From the NCBI RefSeq assembly GCF_003427025.1, contig NZ_QVAI01000001.1, forward strand, positions 434,001-498,000: a stretch of 64,000 nucleotides of DNA. The letters are read 5' to 3'. Position numbers and translations under genes: made by a program. Of this stretch, positions 1 to 10,502 are shown piece after piece (the stretch's first letter is position 1; each line of letters opens with the position of its first letter). Source of the DNA: Jiangella endophytica. GTDB lineage: Bacteria > Actinomycetota > Actinomycetes > Jiangellales > Jiangellaceae. Below the pieces are notes generated by a model, which was not told where the DNA came from, did not search any database, and saw only the letters and a list, made by a program, of their open reading frames with translations.

Positions 1-38
1 CCGGTCGCCCCCGGCCATGCGGAGCCGACTGCCCACTC

Positions 39-93
39 CCATGATCATGTTCCCTCGCGGTCGCTGAGGCGCCGCGAGGGAACATGATCATGG
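39..93. terminator. 22-bp perfect inverted repeat at the 3' end of an ABC transporter gene
   Basis: Arms at 39-60 and 72-93 are exact reverse complements with an 11-nt loop. The right arm contains the stop codon (88-90) of the minus-strand ABC transporter gene. Each arm carries a TGATCA core. Position and symmetry suggest a terminator, possibly bidirectional, although no T-run follows, as is common in actinomycetes. It could also be a copy of a dispersed palindromic element, since similar GATC-bearing hairpins occur elsewhere in the window. Confidence 0.6.
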
Positions 94-1890
94 TCGGCGG
101 GCCGCGTCGGCCGAGGAGGGCGACCCGTGCCAGGACTCCCAGAGCGCCGCGTAGGCGCCGCCCTCGGCGACGAGCTCGTCGTGCGAGCCGAGCTCGGCGA
201 TCTGGCCGCCCTCGACGACGGCCACGCGGTCGGCGTCGTGGGCGGTGTGCAGGCGGTGGGCGATCGCGATGACCGTGCGGCCGTGCAGCACCGCCGACAG
301 AGACCGCTCCAGGTGCCGGGCCGCCCGCGGGTCGAGCAGCGACGTCGCCTCGTCGAGGACCAGCGTGTGCGGGTCGGCGAGGACGATGCGGGCCAGCGCG
401 ATCTGCTGCGCGAACGCCGGGCCGACCGGGTGACCGCCGGAGCCGACGACGGTGTCGAGGCCCTCGGGCAGCGCGTCGGTCGCCTCGAGGGCGTCGACGG
501 CGGCCAGCGCGCGGCGCAGGTCGTCGTCGGAGGCGGACGGCGCCGCCAGCGCGAGGTTGTCGCGCAGCGTGCCGACGAAGACGTGGTGCTCCTGGGTGAC
601 CAGCACGACCTCGCGGCGCAGGCGGTCGACGTCGAGGTCGACCAGCGGCACGCCGCCGACGTCGACCCGGCCGGCGCGCGGCGGGTGGATGCCGGCCAGC
701 AACCGCCCGAGCGTCGACTTGCCGGCACCCGACGGCCCGACCATGGCCAGCCGCTCGCCGTGCGCGAGGTCGAGCGACACCCCGTGCAGGACGTCCTGGC
801 CCTCGACGTAGGCGTAGCGCACGTCGGACGCCGCGATGTCCTCGCCCGCGGGCAGCGCGCCGGTGGGCGCGCGGTCGGGCGGCACGTTGGCGATGCCCAC
901 GACCCGCGCGAACGACGTCAGCCCGACCTGCAGTTCGTCGAGCCACGAGACCAGGCGGTCGACGGGGTCGACGATCTGCACCATGTACAGGACCACCGCC
1001 GTCACCTGGCCGACGGTGGCGTGGCCGGCCGACGCCAGCCAGGCGCCCCAGGCCAGCGTGGCCACCACCGGCAGCACGTACGCCATCTCCGCGGTGGGGA
1101 ACCAGACGCTGCGCAGGAACAGCGTGCGCTTCTCGGCCGCGAACGCCTCGCGCAGGTCGTCGTCGGCCCGCGTGACCCGGACGTCGCTGAGGCCGAGCGC
1201 CTCGATGGTGCGGGCACCGTCGACGGTCTCGGTGATGGTGCCGTTGATGGTGGCGTACGCCGCCCGCTCCCACAGGTAGCCGGCCCGCGCGCGGTTGAGG
1301 TACCAGCGGGTGCCGGCGATGAGCAGCGGCGCGCCGACGATGGCGCCCAGCGCCACCAGCGGCCCGGCGAACACCGCGGCCGCCAGCGTGAGCACCGTGG
1401 TGACCACCGCGACCAGGATCTCCGGCACCGCGAACCGCACGGTCCGTGACAGCGCGTCGATGTCGCCGGTGGTGCGCGCGACGAGGTCGCCGGTGCCGGC
1501 CCGCTCGACGGTGGACAGCGGCAGGCTCAGCACCCGGGCGATGAACGTCTCGCGCAGCTCGGCGAAGACCCGTTCGCCCAGGATCAGCGACCGCCGGATG
1601 GCGACGCGGGTCAGCAGTGCCTGGACGACGATGCAGCCGGCCAGCACCGCGGCCAGCACGTCGACCCGGGTCTGCGAGCCGTCGCGGGTGACGGCGTCGA
1701 CCATGCGGCCGAGCAGGAACGGCCCGGCCAGCCCGGCGGCGGCCGCCAGGACGTGCACCACCAGCGCGATGGTCAGCGCGGAACGGTGCCGGCGGAACAG
1801 CCGGCCGGCCTCGTGCCGGACCTCGGCGGGCGTCGCGACGGGCAGCGCGCCCGCGGGCGTGGGGCCGGCCGACGGCGTGCTCGTGCTCAT
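88..1890 (-). CDS. ABC exporter half-transporter (TMD-NBD), subunit with active Walker motifs
   Basis: This is a 600-aa half-transporter: an N-terminal six-helix type IV exporter membrane domain (about residues 30-320) followed by a nucleotide-binding domain. The NBD has a good Walker A (GPSGAGKST), Walker B with catalytic Glu (TLVLDEATS) and H-loop (IAIAHRLH). The signature motif is degenerate: the expected LSGGQ is replaced by VGPAFAQQ. The ATG at 1890 overlaps the upstream partner's TGA (ATGA), so the two are translationally coupled and almost certainly form a heterodimer. The partner shows the opposite defects. The substrate cannot be read from the sequence; lipid, peptide or drug export are typical of the family. 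Confidence 0.9.
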   Translation of the reverse strand: MSTSTPSAGPTPAGALPVATPAEVRHEAGRLFRRHRSALTIALVVHVLAAAAGLAGPFLLGRMVDAVTRDGSQTRVDVLAAVLAGCIVVQALLTRVAIRRSLILGERVFAELRETFIARVLSLPLSTVERAGTGDLVARTTGDIDALSRTVRFAVPEILVAVVTTVLTLAAAVFAGPLVALGAIVGAPLLIAGTRWYLNRARAGYLWERAAYATINGTITETVDGARTIEALGLSDVRVTRADDDLREAFAAEKRTLFLRSVWFPTAEMAYVLPVVATLAWGAWLASAGHATVGQVTAVVLYMVQIVDPVDRLVSWLDELQVGLTSFARVVGIANVPPDRAPTGALPAGEDIAASDVRYAYVEGQDVLHGVSLDLAHGERLAMVGPSGAGKSTLGRLLAGIHPPRAGRVDVGGVPLVDLDVDRLRREVVLVTQEHHVFVGTLRDNLALAAPSASDDDLRRALAAVDALEATDALPEGLDTVVGSGGHPVGPAFAQQIALARIVLADPHTLVLDEATSLLDPRAARHLERSLSAVLHGRTVIAIAHRLHTAHDADRVAVVEGGQIAELGSHDELVAEGGAYAALWESWHGSPSSADAARRP

Positions 1891-3593
1891 TCCGGGTCCT
1901 CCTCTCGGGTGACGGTGCGGCGGTAGGCGGGGGTGGTGCTCATCAGCTGGTCGTGGCTGCCGGTGGCGACCAGCTCGCCGTCGTCGAACCAGACGACGGT
2001 GTCGGCCTTGGCCAGCATGAGCGGGCTGGCGGTGACGACGACGGTGGTGCGCCCGGCGCGGGCGTCGCGCAGCCGGCCGGCGATGGCCGCCTCGGTGTGC
2101 GCGTCGACGGCGCTGGTCGGCTCGACCAGCACCAGCACCTCGGGCTCGCGCACCAGCACACGCGCCAGCGCGACCCGTTGCCGTTGCCCGCCGGACAGCG
2201 ACCGGCCGCGCTCCTCGACGGTGGCGTCGAGGCCCTCGCGCAGCGTCTCGAGGACGTCGCCGGCCGACGCGGCGCGCATGGCCGCGGTCAGCTGGGTGTC
2301 GTCGTGCCGGCCGTAGGGGTCCAGCCCGCCGCGCAGCGAGCCGGTGAACAGCGTCGGCTCGGGGTCGCTCACCACGATGCGGCGGCGGACCTCGTCGACC
2401 GTCAGCCGATCGAGCGGGACGTCGCCGAGCCGCACGCCGTTGCCCGGCACCAGCCGGCCCAGCCGGTCGGCCAGCGCCGCGGTGAACCCGGGCTCGTCGG
2501 CGACCAGCATGGTGAGCGAGCCCGGCTCGACCCGCAGACCGGTGGCGTCGTCGACCAGCACGCCCGGCGGCGCGGACGGTGTGTCGGTGGCGTCGTCGGG
2601 CACCTCGCGCTCGACCGCCAGCACCGCGAGCACCCGGCGCGCGGCGACCACGGCCCGGGTGGCCGCGAACGCCATCTCGCCGGCCGTGCGCACCGGCATG
2701 AGCAGGAAGAACGCGTAGCCGTACAGCGCCACCAGCGCGCCCGGCTCGATGTCGCCCCGCAGCACCAGCCGCGCGCCGACCCAGGTCAGCAGCACCAGGA
2801 ACACCCCCGGCAGCAGCACCAGGACGGCGTCGAGCAGTGCCTGGGTGCCGGCCAGCCGGACGCCCGCCGCGCGCACCGTCTCGGATCGCTCGGCATAGCG
2901 GCGGATGAACACCTTCTCGCCGCCGATGCCGCGCAGGACCCGCAGGCCGGCGACGGTGTCGGCGCCGAGCGCGGTGAGGTCGCCGAGCGCCTCGCGCTGG
3001 CGCCGCTGGCGTTCCTGCAACGGGCGGATCAGCGGGCCCATGGAGACGACCAGCAGCGGCACCCCGATGAGCACCATGAGTCCGATGGACGTGGACGTGT
3101 TCAACACGATGAGGGCCACGACGACGTAGGACACGAGGGCGCCGACGAACCGCGGCACGACCTCCATCATGTGGCCGATGTGCATGGAGTCGCTGGACAC
3201 CGTGGCCACGACCTCGCCGGTGGACATGGACTTCGGCACCGCCGGGCCGCCGCGGGCGGTGTGCCGCGAGACCAGCTGGATGACCCGGAACGCCGAGTAC
3301 AGCCAGTTGGCCACGGACGCGCGGTGGCGCATGACACCGGCCAGCGCCTGCAGCACGCCCAGACCGGCGACGAGCGCCGCCCAGCGGGCGGTGCTGCTGG
3401 AGTCGTCGGCGACGATGCCGTCGATGCCGTGTCCGATGCCCCACGGGATGAGGGCCTGCGAGACCATCCAGACGACGCCGAAGAAGCCGCCGACGAGGAG
3501 GGTGCGCCACTGTGCCCGCGCCAGCCAGGTCAGGAACCTGGCGCGGGAGCGGGTGTCGGGGATGCCGGGGTCGGCGTAGGGAAGATCGCGCAC
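1887..3593 (-). CDS. ABC exporter half-transporter, subunit with degenerate Walker motifs
   Basis: This is the upstream partner of the exporter gene ending at 88. An N-terminal membrane domain (about residues 15-300) precedes an NBD with a canonical signature ([13 protein letters not shown]) but no P-loop lysine: the Walker A site reads VADEPGFTA. Walker B keeps Glu but has lost Asp (VLVLVEPTS), and the H-loop His is absent (VVVTASPL). It therefore contributes its signature to the partner's ATP site, while its own site should bind but not hydrolyse ATP. The GTG at 3593 is my choice of start because the protein there begins [10 protein letters not shown]; the frame stays open to 3722, and I see no strong ribosome-binding site, so the start is uncertain. 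Confidence 0.85.
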   Translation of the reverse strand: MRDLPYADPGIPDTRSRARFLTWLARAQWRTLLVGGFFGVVWMVSQALIPWGIGHGIDGIVADDSSSTARWAALVAGLGVLQALAGVMRHRASVANWLYSAFRVIQLVSRHTARGGPAVPKSMSTGEVVATVSSDSMHIGHMMEVVPRFVGALVSYVVVALIVLNTSTSIGLMVLIGVPLLVVSMGPLIRPLQERQRRQREALGDLTALGADTVAGLRVLRGIGGEKVFIRRYAERSETVRAAGVRLAGTQALLDAVLVLLPGVFLVLLTWVGARLVLRGDIEPGALVALYGYAFFLLMPVRTAGEMAFAATRAVVAARRVLAVLAVEREVPDDATDTPSAPPGVLVDDATGLRVEPGSLTMLVADEPGFTAALADRLGRLVPGNGVRLGDVPLDRLTVDEVRRRIVVSDPEPTLFTGSLRGGLDPYGRHDDTQLTAAMRAASAGDVLETLREGLDATVEERGRSLSGGQRQRVALARVLVREPEVLVLVEPTSAVDAHTEAAIAGRLRDARAGRTTVVVTASPLMLAKADTVVWFDDGELVATGSHDQLMSTTPAYRRTVTREEDPE

Positions 3594-3669
3594 GACATAC
3601 CACGGTACGAACAGTGAAGGCCTTGTCGCACCTGGTTTTCCGCGCCGGTGAGATCGCTGCCCGCGCTGG

Positions 3670-6018
3670 TCAGCGACCGAACCGCGGCCGGGCCACGAGC
3701 CGCTCGACGACGGCCGCCACATTGCCGGCCCGGTCCGCCGCCCTGACGTCGACGGTGTGCCGCCCGGGCCGTAGCCGGACCGGATCCGTGTACGTGGTCC
3801 ACGGCCCGCCGTCCAGCCGGTACCTGATCTCCGCCACTCCGAGGCCGGCGCCGTCGGACGCGGTCAGTTCCAGGTACGGCCGCCAATCGCCCTCGATGTG
3901 CCCGACACCGAGCTCGACGGAGGGCGGCGCGGTGTCGGCGGCGGGCGGCGTCCAGCGGAACAGCTCCGGTCCGGACGCCATCGCGAGGTCGCCGTCGTCG
4001 AGCACGGTGAACGACGAGTACGCGAACGCGCCCAGGTCCTCGGCGGCGCCGGTCGCGCCGTAGACCCGGTGCAGCCGGCCGCCGACGGACACGTACACCG
4101 CGTCGGCGCCGGGGGTCGTCTCGACGATGCCGGCCTGGTGCGGCCACGTCTTCGCGCCGGGCGGCACCGGGTCGCCGAGCTGGACGGTGCGCAGCGTCGC
4201 CCCCGTGGCCGGGTCCAGCTCCAGCAGTGCCGAGCCGGCCAGCGTCCACAGCCGCCCGGCCGCGTCGACCGTCGTCGCGACGTAGCTCGGCGCGCCCGGC
4301 AGCGGCGAGACCTGCCAGCGCACGTCACCGCCGACCGGGTCGAACGCCAGCACCGTCCCCTCGGTCTGTACGGGCTGCGGGCTGCCGGTGCCGCCGTACA
4401 CCCAGGTGCCCGCGTAGACCGTCGCGCCGTCGGGCGAGGCCGCCAGCGAGGTCAGCGCGCGGTCCGGCGCGAGGTCGTCGAGGAACCGGGTCTGCCCGGT
4501 CGCACGGTCGGACACCGCGACCGCGCCGCCGAACGTCGAGCCCTTGGGCCCGGTCGCCGCCACCACGACGTCGTCCAGCGGCAGCAGCGCGAACACCCGG
4601 TCCTGCGGGTTCGCCGTGTGCTGCCTGAAGTCCCACAGCTTCACCGGGTTGACGGGCGTCCCGGGCGGCCCGGGCGCGTAGTCGGGGTCGTTGAAGGCCG
4701 CGTCGGGGTCGTAGCGGTAGCCGCGCGCGTCCGGATAGGCGCCGACCCACACCGAGTCGCCGTCGTCGTACAGGTACTCCGTCTGGGAGAACCGGTTGAA
4801 CCGGGACTCGCCGGTCGCGGTGTCGACGCGCGCGAACCCCCCGAGGAAGCCGCCGGCCCACACGCCGCCGCCGGACGCCGCCGCCAGCGACACGATCTCG
4901 ATCGGCTCGCCGGGCACCGCCGTCGGCACGACCTCGCCACGGCCGGTCTGTGGGTTGTACCGCCACAGCTCGCCGCGCCAGAAGAAGCCGACGAGGGTCA
5001 GCCCGGGCCACTCCGGGTCGCCGAGGTCGGCCCAGCCCACGGCGCGATAGTTGTAGACCCGCCCCTCGTAGCGCAGCGACGTGGGGGCGACGGCGCCCGT
5101 GGCCGGGTCCCACGCCGTGAGCGCGTTGTTCCGCATGACGTACAGCTCGCCGTCCGGGCCGGGCGTGGGCAGCTCCAGTCCGGCGACGGTGTCCAGCGAC
5201 GCGCCCCAGGTCCCGGTCGCGGGGTCGTAGGCGTAGAGCGGCGCGTACTTGATGTCGGTGCCGATGCGGACGTAGAGCCGGTCGCCGGCGACGTTGATGT
5301 CGAGCACCGAGGTCAGCTCGTTGCCCGGGTCGGACTCCGGTGGCAGTGCGATCTCGCGTTGCGCGCCGGTGACCGGGTCGACCTCGAACAGGTGCGGCCG
5401 GGTCATCGTGCCGACGTAGATCCTGCCGCCGTGGGACCCGATGGTCCTGGCCTGCTGGGTGTCGGTGGCGACCTGGCCGTAGTCCTGGAACGCGCCGGTG
5501 TCCGGGTCGTAGGCGTAGAGGCGGGCGCCGGGGTAGGTGACGCCGTAGATGCGGCCGTCCGGTCCCTCGGTGAGGTCCCACGCGAACGTCTGGCCGGGCG
5601 CGACCTGGCCGAGGTCCTCGACGGCTTCGGCGCCCCACGGCAGCCGGTACAGGTGGCCGTTGCCGTTCCCGCTGATGTACACGTCGCCGCCGTCGAGCGT
5701 GATGACGCTGTACGACGAGCTGGCGCCGGGCAGCGGCGTGGACAGCAGGATCTCGCCGGTGCGCGCGTCGGCGGCGGTCAGCCGGGCCGGCTCGCCGTTG
5801 GTGACGCCGTAGACCGTCGGCACGCCGTCCGGCGTCGTCGCCACGGCGCCGCCGATCAGGTTGACGTCGCTGAGCGGCGCTCCGAGCGGGACGGGGCCGG
5901 CGGCGGGCTCCGCGGCTGGCTCAGCGGCTGGCTCAGCGGCGTCTGCCGCGCCGGCCGGCGGGGCGGAGCCGACGGCGGCAACGGCGATCAGGGCGGCGGC
6001 GAGCAGCGGGCGGCGCAT
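3670..6018 (-). CDS. Secreted beta-propeller protein with C-terminal Ig/OmpL47-like domain
   Basis: A 782-aa protein starting at the ATG at 6018, which is preceded by a GGAGG on the minus strand. A signal peptide with Ala-X-Ala ending (about residues 1-24) is followed by a short AEPA-repeat linker. The body is a long run of propeller-like repeats in which phrases such as [15 protein letters not shown] and WDPATG recur, typical of PQQ/WD-type blades. The last ~90 residues ([11 protein letters not shown] ... ADRAGN) resemble the Ig-like OmpL47 module often attached to extracellular hydrolases and adhesins. No catalytic residues are recognisable. It is divergent from guaA. A role in binding extracellular polymers is only inferred. 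Confidence 0.75.
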   Translation of the reverse strand: MRRPLLAAALIAVAAVGSAPPAGAADAAEPAAEPAAEPAAGPVPLGAPLSDVNLIGGAVATTPDGVPTVYGVTNGEPARLTAADARTGEILLSTPLPGASSSYSVITLDGGDVYISGNGNGHLYRLPWGAEAVEDLGQVAPGQTFAWDLTEGPDGRIYGVTYPGARLYAYDPDTGAFQDYGQVATDTQQARTIGSHGGRIYVGTMTRPHLFEVDPVTGAQREIALPPESDPGNELTSVLDINVAGDRLYVRIGTDIKYAPLYAYDPATGTWGASLDTVAGLELPTPGPDGELYVMRNNALTAWDPATGAVAPTSLRYEGRVYNYRAVGWADLGDPEWPGLTLVGFFWRGELWRYNPQTGRGEVVPTAVPGEPIEIVSLAAASGGGVWAGGFLGGFARVDTATGESRFNRFSQTEYLYDDGDSVWVGAYPDARGYRYDPDAAFNDPDYAPGPPGTPVNPVKLWDFRQHTANPQDRVFALLPLDDVVVAATGPKGSTFGGAVAVSDRATGQTRFLDDLAPDRALTSLAASPDGATVYAGTWVYGGTGSPQPVQTEGTVLAFDPVGGDVRWQVSPLPGAPSYVATTVDAAGRLWTLAGSALLELDPATGATLRTVQLGDPVPPGAKTWPHQAGIVETTPGADAVYVSVGGRLHRVYGATGAAEDLGAFAYSSFTVLDDGDLAMASGPELFRWTPPAADTAPPSVELGVGHIEGDWRPYLELTASDGAGLGVAEIRYRLDGGPWTTYTDPVRLRPGRHTVDVRAADRAGNVAAVVERLVARPRFGR

Positions 6019-6112
6019 CGGGACCTCCGAGTTACGGGCTGGGCCGTAAAGATGGCTGGTGACCCTACTGGACGTGCCGCGTCCTGCCAAGGTCTGCACT
6101 ACGCTCGGGCAG

Positions 6113-7684
6113 GTGGCCGAGACCTCCCATGACACCGTTCTCGTCGTCGACTTCGGCGCTCAGTACGCCCAGCTGATCGCCCGGCGCGTCCGTGAGGCGC
6201 GGGTCTACTCCGAGATCGTCCCGCACACCATGCCGGTCGCCGATCTGCTGGCGAAGAACCCCAAGGCGATCATCCTGTCCGGCGGGCCGTCCAGTGTGTA
6301 CGCCGAGGGCGCCCCGGCCGTCGACCCCGCGCTGTTCCAGGCCGGTGTGCCGGCGTTCGGCATCTGCTACGGCTTCCAGGCCATGGCCCGGGCGCTCGGC
6401 GGCACCGTCGCGCACACCGGGAAGTCCGAGTTCGGCCGCACCGACCTCGCCGTCCTGAGCACCGGCACCTTGCTCCAGGGCATCGACACCGGTGCGAAGG
6501 TCTGGATGAGCCACGGCGACTCCGTCACCGAGGCGCCGGCCGGTTTCGAGGTGCTGGCCGGCACACCCGACACCCCGGTCGCGGCGTTCGAGGACACCGC
6601 GCGCGGCCTGGCCGGCGTGCAGTGGCACCCGGAGGTGCTGCACTCCGAGCACGGGCAGGCGGTGCTGCAGCACTTCCTCTACGACATCGCCGGTGCCCGG
6701 CCCACCTGGACCATGGCGAACGTCGTTGATGAAACAGTCGAGACGGTCCGATCGACGGTCGGCGGCAAACGGGTCATCTGCGGGCTGTCCGGCGGCGTCG
6801 ACTCCGCCGTGGCCGCCGCCCTCGTCCAGCGGGCCGTCGGTAGCCAGCTGACCTGCGTCTACGTCGACCACGGGCTGATGCGTCAGGGCGAGTCCGAGCA
6901 GGTCGAGCGCGACTACGTCGCCGCCACCGGCGTCGACCTCCACGTCGTCGAGGCCGCCGACCGCTTCCTGACCCAGCTCAAGGGCGTCGAGAACCCCGAA
7001 GAGAAGCGCAAGATCATCGGCCGCGAGTTCATCCGGGTGTTCGAGGCCGCCGCGCGCGACATCGTCGCCCAGGCCGGCGAACAGGGCGCCGAGGTCGAGT
7101 TTCTCGTCCAGGGCACGCTCTACCCCGACGTCGTCGAGTCCGGCGGCGGCGAGGGCACCGCCAACATCAAGAGCCACCACAATGTCGGCGGCCTGCCCGA
7201 CGACCTCCAGTTCACCCTGATCGAGCCGCTGCGCACACTGTTCAAGGACGAGGTCCGCGCGGTCGGCGAGGAGCTGGGCCTGCCCGCTGAGATGGTCTGG
7301 CGCCAGCCGTTCCCCGGCCCGGGCCTGGCCATCCGCATCGTCGGCGCCGTCGACGCCGAGCGGCTGGCCATCCTGCGCCGGGCCGACGCCATCGCCCGCG
7401 CCGAGCTGACCGCGGCCGGCCTCGACCGCGACGTCTGGCAGTTCCCGGTCGTGCTGCTGGCCGACGTCCGGTCGGTGGGCGTGCAGGGCGACGGCCGCAC
7501 CTACGGCCACCCGATCGTGCTGCGGCCGGTGTCCAGCGAGGACGCCATGACGGCGGACTGGTCTCGGCTGCCGTACGAGGTGATCGAACGCATCTCCACG
7601 CGCATCACCAACGAGGTGCGCGAGGTGAACCGCGTGGTGCTCGACGTCACCAGCAAGCCGCCGGGCACCATCGAGTGGGAGTGA
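6113..7684 (+). CDS. guaA: GMP synthase (glutamine-hydrolysing)
   Basis: Amidates XMP to GMP using glutamine and ATP, the last step of GMP synthesis, in the cytoplasm. The N-terminal class I amidotransferase has the nucleophile Cys in FGICYGFQ (about residue 85) and His/Glu in GVQWHPEV (about 172-174). The ATP pyrophosphatase P-loop is GLSGGVDSA, and the C-terminus ends with the family hallmark KPPGTIEWE. Length is 523 aa from the GTG at 6113, which matches the family. A further in-frame ATG 54 nt upstream would add a non-conserved leader and is less likely. A hairpin follows the stop. Confidence 0.97.
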   Translation: MAETSHDTVLVVDFGAQYAQLIARRVREARVYSEIVPHTMPVADLLAKNPKAIILSGGPSSVYAEGAPAVDPALFQAGVPAFGICYGFQAMARALGGTVAHTGKSEFGRTDLAVLSTGTLLQGIDTGAKVWMSHGDSVTEAPAGFEVLAGTPDTPVAAFEDTARGLAGVQWHPEVLHSEHGQAVLQHFLYDIAGARPTWTMANVVDETVETVRSTVGGKRVICGLSGGVDSAVAAALVQRAVGSQLTCVYVDHGLMRQGESEQVERDYVAATGVDLHVVEAADRFLTQLKGVENPEEKRKIIGREFIRVFEAAARDIVAQAGEQGAEVEFLVQGTLYPDVVESGGGEGTANIKSHHNVGGLPDDLQFTLIEPLRTLFKDEVRAVGEELGLPAEMVWRQPFPGPGLAIRIVGAVDAERLAILRRADAIARAELTAAGLDRDVWQFPVVLLADVRSVGVQGDGRTYGHPIVLRPVSSEDAMTADWSRLPYEVIERISTRITNEVREVNRVVLDVTSKPPGTIEWE

Positions 7685-7695
7685 TCCGGGCCACC

Positions 7696-7734
7696 CTCCC
7701 TTGATCATCGGCCGCCGATTGATGATCATGGGAG
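7696..7734. terminator. Hairpin downstream of guaA
   Basis: A 5-bp stem (7696-7700 with 7730-7734) and an 8-bp stem (TGATCATC at 7702-7709 with 7721-7728) are separated by a single T-T mismatch, leaving an 11-nt loop. It starts 12 nt after the guaA stop and is probably its terminator. It belongs to the group of GATC-containing hairpins seen in this window. Confidence 0.6.
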
Positions 7735-7893
7735 TCGGTCCGCACTGAAGTGGTGATGGCCGGCCGCCAGGTCACGCGCCAGCGGGGGAGATTGGGGTGC
7801 GAAGCCCGAATGTGCGCGTGCGTTGGGCAGCGCGTCACGCCCAGTTCGAATCAGTGTGGTCGGCGTGACACGGTCGATCCCTAGCCTGACCAC

Positions 7894-9024
7894 ATGTCGG
7901 ACACCTTCGGGCTCGAGCGGCCCATCGTCGTCGCGCACCGAGGCGCGTGTGGCTATCGTCCGGAGCACACGCTGGCCGGCTACCAGCTCGCCATCGATCT
8001 CGGCGCCGACTTCCTCGACACCGACCTGCAGCTCACCCGCGACGGCGTCCTGGTCGCCCGGCACGACGCCGAGCTGTCCGCGTCGACCGACGTCGCCGAA
8101 CGGCCGGAGTTCGCGCACCGGCGCCGCCGCGGGCTGGTCGACGGCCGCGAGCTGACCGGCTGGTTCGTCGACGACTTCACCCTCGACGAGGTCAAGTCGC
8201 TGTACGCGCGCGAGCGCATCCCGCGGCTGCGCCCGGCCAACCAGGCCTACGAGGGCCGGCTGCGGGTGCCCACGTTCGACGAGATCATCACGCTGGCGGT
8301 CGAGGGCGGCCGCCGCAGGGGACGTCCGGTCGGCCTGTACCCGGAGCTCAGGCACCCGACGTACTACGCCGACCGCGGGATGTCGGCCGACGACGCGCTG
8401 ATGGCGGCGCTGCTCGGGTTCCGGCTGGAGCGCGCCGGGATCCCCGTGTTCGTCCGGTCCTACGAGCCGTCGGTGCTGCGCCGGCTGGCCGCCCGGACGT
8501 CGGTGCCGCTGGTGCAACTGGTCGACAGCACCGGCCGGCCGTTCGACTGGGAGCGGGCCGAGGACGGGCGCCGGTTCGTCGACCTGCTCACCCCGACCGG
8601 CCTGCGCGAGGTGGCGTCGTACGCGACGGTGCTGGGGGCGCACAAGTCGCTGGTGGTGCCGCGCGACCCGGAGGGACGGCTGGGCCACCCCGGCCGGCTG
8701 GTCTCGGACGCGCACCACCTCGGGATGGCGGTGCACGCCTGGACGTTCCGGAACGAGAACTCGTTCCTGCCGGCCGACCGGCGCCGCGGCCCGGAGGCGG
8801 CCGGCCACGGCGACGCGCCGGGGGAGCTGGGGGTGTTCTTCGGTGCCGGGGTGGACGGCGTGTTCACCGACCACCCCGACACCGCCGTGGCCGCCAGGGA
8901 TCAGGCCTTCGGGTCGCGCTCGCGACGCAGCTTGCTCAGCGAGGCCAGCAGCCCGGCCAGGCCGATCGAGACCAGCAGGACCGGCATGGCGACCTCGAGA
9001 CCGGACAGGCCCAGCACGTCGTAG
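7894..9024 (+). CDS. Glycerophosphodiester phosphodiesterase
   Basis: Hydrolyses glycerophosphodiesters to glycerol-3-phosphate and an alcohol. The N-terminus carries the catalytic HRG motif in VVAHRGACGYRPEHT (HRG..ENT in most members), followed by the metal-site region DTDLQLTRDGVLVARHD; the C-terminal barrel ends in GVDGVFTDHPD. At 376 aa it fits the GlpQ-type family. I see no signal peptide, so it is probably cytoplasmic. The upstream DNA has no clear ribosome-binding site, so translation may be leaderless. The last 124 nt run antisense over the 3' end of the small membrane-protein gene at 8901-9107. Confidence 0.88.
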   Translation: MSDTFGLERPIVVAHRGACGYRPEHTLAGYQLAIDLGADFLDTDLQLTRDGVLVARHDAELSASTDVAERPEFAHRRRRGLVDGRELTGWFVDDFTLDEVKSLYARERIPRLRPANQAYEGRLRVPTFDEIITLAVEGGRRRGRPVGLYPELRHPTYYADRGMSADDALMAALLGFRLERAGIPVFVRSYEPSVLRRLAARTSVPLVQLVDSTGRPFDWERAEDGRRFVDLLTPTGLREVASYATVLGAHKSLVVPRDPEGRLGHPGRLVSDAHHLGMAVHAWTFRNENSFLPADRRRGPEAAGHGDAPGELGVFFGAGVDGVFTDHPDTAVAARDQAFGSRSRRSLLSEASSPARPIETSRTGMATSRPDRPSTS

Positions 9025-9107
9025 TGGACGAACGGCCACATGGCGCTCACTCCTAGGAAGAGAAGTCCGAAGACCAGGGAGACGACATCGGTGTCGTGCC
9101 GCTTCAT
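8901..9107 (-). CDS. Small two-helix membrane protein coupled to the LiaF-like gene
   Basis: A 68-aa protein with two hydrophobic segments (about residues 8-28 and 34-56) and a basic, charged tail (KLRRERDPKA). Its ATG overlaps the TGA of the PspC/LiaF-like gene (ATGA), so it is translationally coupled and likely part of the same envelope module. No known family is recognisable. The 3' half lies antisense to the end of the phosphodiesterase gene. Confidence 0.75.
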   Translation of the reverse strand: MKRHDTDVVSLVFGLLFLGVSAMWPFVHYDVLGLSGLEVAMPVLLVSIGLAGLLASLSKLRRERDPKA

Positions 9108-10378
9108 CGGGTCACCTCCAGTTCGCCCAGGCCCAGTTCGACGTCCAGCACGAGGGTGCCGCCGCCGGGCCCGTCCGTCCCGGTGTCGGTGGTGCCCTTG
9201 ACCTCCTGGCCGAGACCGTCCTGACGCTCGCCGAAGACGGTGAGGTTGCCGGCCCCGACGGTGGCCCGCGTGAGCCGGACGTCGACGTCGGGCGGCAGGG
9301 TGATGGTGAGGTTGCCGGCGCCCTGCTCGACGTCGAGGCGCACGGTCTCGGCGTCGGTGAGGGTGAGACCGGACAGGTCGTAGTGGATCTCGCCGGCGCC
9401 GTAGCTCTGCGTCGTCGTGGGTATCTGGTCCGCGGTGGTGTACGTGCGGGTGATGTTGCCCGAGTTGTGGTAGTCCCACTGCGACAGCCAGGTGGCCGGG
9501 ACCAGCGCGATCGCCAGCAGGAAGCCGAGCACGATCAGCCCGCGGGAGCGGCCGTACCAGGCGCCGACGAGCAGGCCGAGCGCGACGATGCCCAGCGGCA
9601 CCGCGACGTAGATGGCCGGCGGGTACTCCGCCCAGGTCGCGTCGTTGACGGCGAGCACGCCCACCGACACCAGCGCGAGGCAGAACGTGATCAGGCCGAG
9701 CACCGAGCGCTGCTTGGCCGGCTTCGCGGGCGGCGGCTCCGGCGCCGGGGCGGGCGGCACGGGCGGCGGGCCCCAGTCGGGACCCTCCGGCCAGCCACTG
9801 GTCGGACCGGCCGGGCCGGTCGGCGTGACGGGGGTGGTCCCGGTCGCCGTGCCGCCCGGCGCCGCCGGTGCGACGCTGGGGTCGTAGACGTAGGAGCCGA
9901 ACCCGGCCTCCTGCGGCACGTCGCTGCCGGAGCGCTCGTCGTCGTCGGCGCGGCGGCGCAGCAGCAGGTACACGCCCATGACCGCGAGGAGCAGCAGTAC
10001 GCCGCCGTCCCAGGTGCCGGCGACGATGCCGATGCCGGAGATCAGGCCGACGCCGGCCAGCAGCAGCGCCAGCGGCACCGTGCCCGGGCGGCGGTTCTCG
10101 CCGCGGCCGATCGCCTGGTCGAGGATCGAGCGTTCCTCGTCCTCGGCGGGCACGACGAGCCAGCCGATCGCGTACAGCAGGACGCCCACGCCGCCGAAGA
10201 TCGCCAGGACGACGGTGGCGACGCGGAGCACGACGGGGTCGATGCCGAGCCGCCGGCCCAGCCCGCCGAGCACCCCGGCGACGACTCGGTCCGACCGGCT
10301 GCGGCGCAGCGAGCGGAACTCGTCCGAGACGCTCGGCCCGGCGCCGGTGGCGGGGGAGGCAGGAGGCTGATCACTCAT
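9104..10378 (-). CDS. PspC-domain membrane protein with LiaF-like C-terminal domain
   Basis: 424 aa. Residues about 15-80 form a PspC domain (RVVAGVLGGLGRRLGIDP, then a hydrophobic helix ending GWLVVPAEDEE). Several membrane helices and a Pro/Ala/Gly-rich linker follow. The C-terminal ~100 residues are a repetitive beta domain (VRLDVEQGAGNLTITLP, GAGNLTVFGE, LGLGELEVT) like that of LiaF-type and DUF4097/toast-rack proteins. It is divergent from a PspC-containing histidine kinase, so it is probably the membrane partner or inhibitor that senses envelope stress, as LiaF does for LiaS. The ATG at 10378 is the start that places PspC near the N-terminus. Confidence 0.85.
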   Translation of the reverse strand: MSDQPPASPATGAGPSVSDEFRSLRRSRSDRVVAGVLGGLGRRLGIDPVVLRVATVVLAIFGGVGVLLYAIGWLVVPAEDEERSILDQAIGRGENRRPGTVPLALLLAGVGLISGIGIVAGTWDGGVLLLLAVMGVYLLLRRRADDDERSGSDVPQEAGFGSYVYDPSVAPAAPGGTATGTTPVTPTGPAGPTSGWPEGPDWGPPPVPPAPAPEPPPAKPAKQRSVLGLITFCLALVSVGVLAVNDATWAEYPPAIYVAVPLGIVALGLLVGAWYGRSRGLIVLGFLLAIALVPATWLSQWDYHNSGNITRTYTTADQIPTTTQSYGAGEIHYDLSGLTLTDAETVRLDVEQGAGNLTITLPPDVDVRLTRATVGAGNLTVFGERQDGLGQEVKGTTDTGTDGPGGGTLVLDVELGLGELEVTR

Positions 10379-10502
10379 GCCATCGATGATGCCCAGGCGG
10401 CGACCCCGAATGCATCGGGGATGACCCGGAACGGCCCCCGAGCCGGGATCTCCGGGAGGTCCCTCATGGCGGCGCGCGCTCGCGCGTGTGACCATCGATG
10501 TC

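Noticed and set aside
1891-3603. Long frame that would extend the first ABC gene upstream across its partner
   Set aside because: The translation in this part is Arg/Pro-rich shadow sequence; the true gene starts at the ATG at 1890 within an ATGA overlap.
6059-6112. Upstream start for guaA giving an 18-residue longer protein
   Set aside because: The leader has no similarity to GuaA N-termini, and the GTG at 6113 gives the family length.
6065-7729. A 554-codon minus-strand frame over guaA
   Set aside because: Antisense shadow of a well-supported gene, with biased Asp/Gly/Arg composition.
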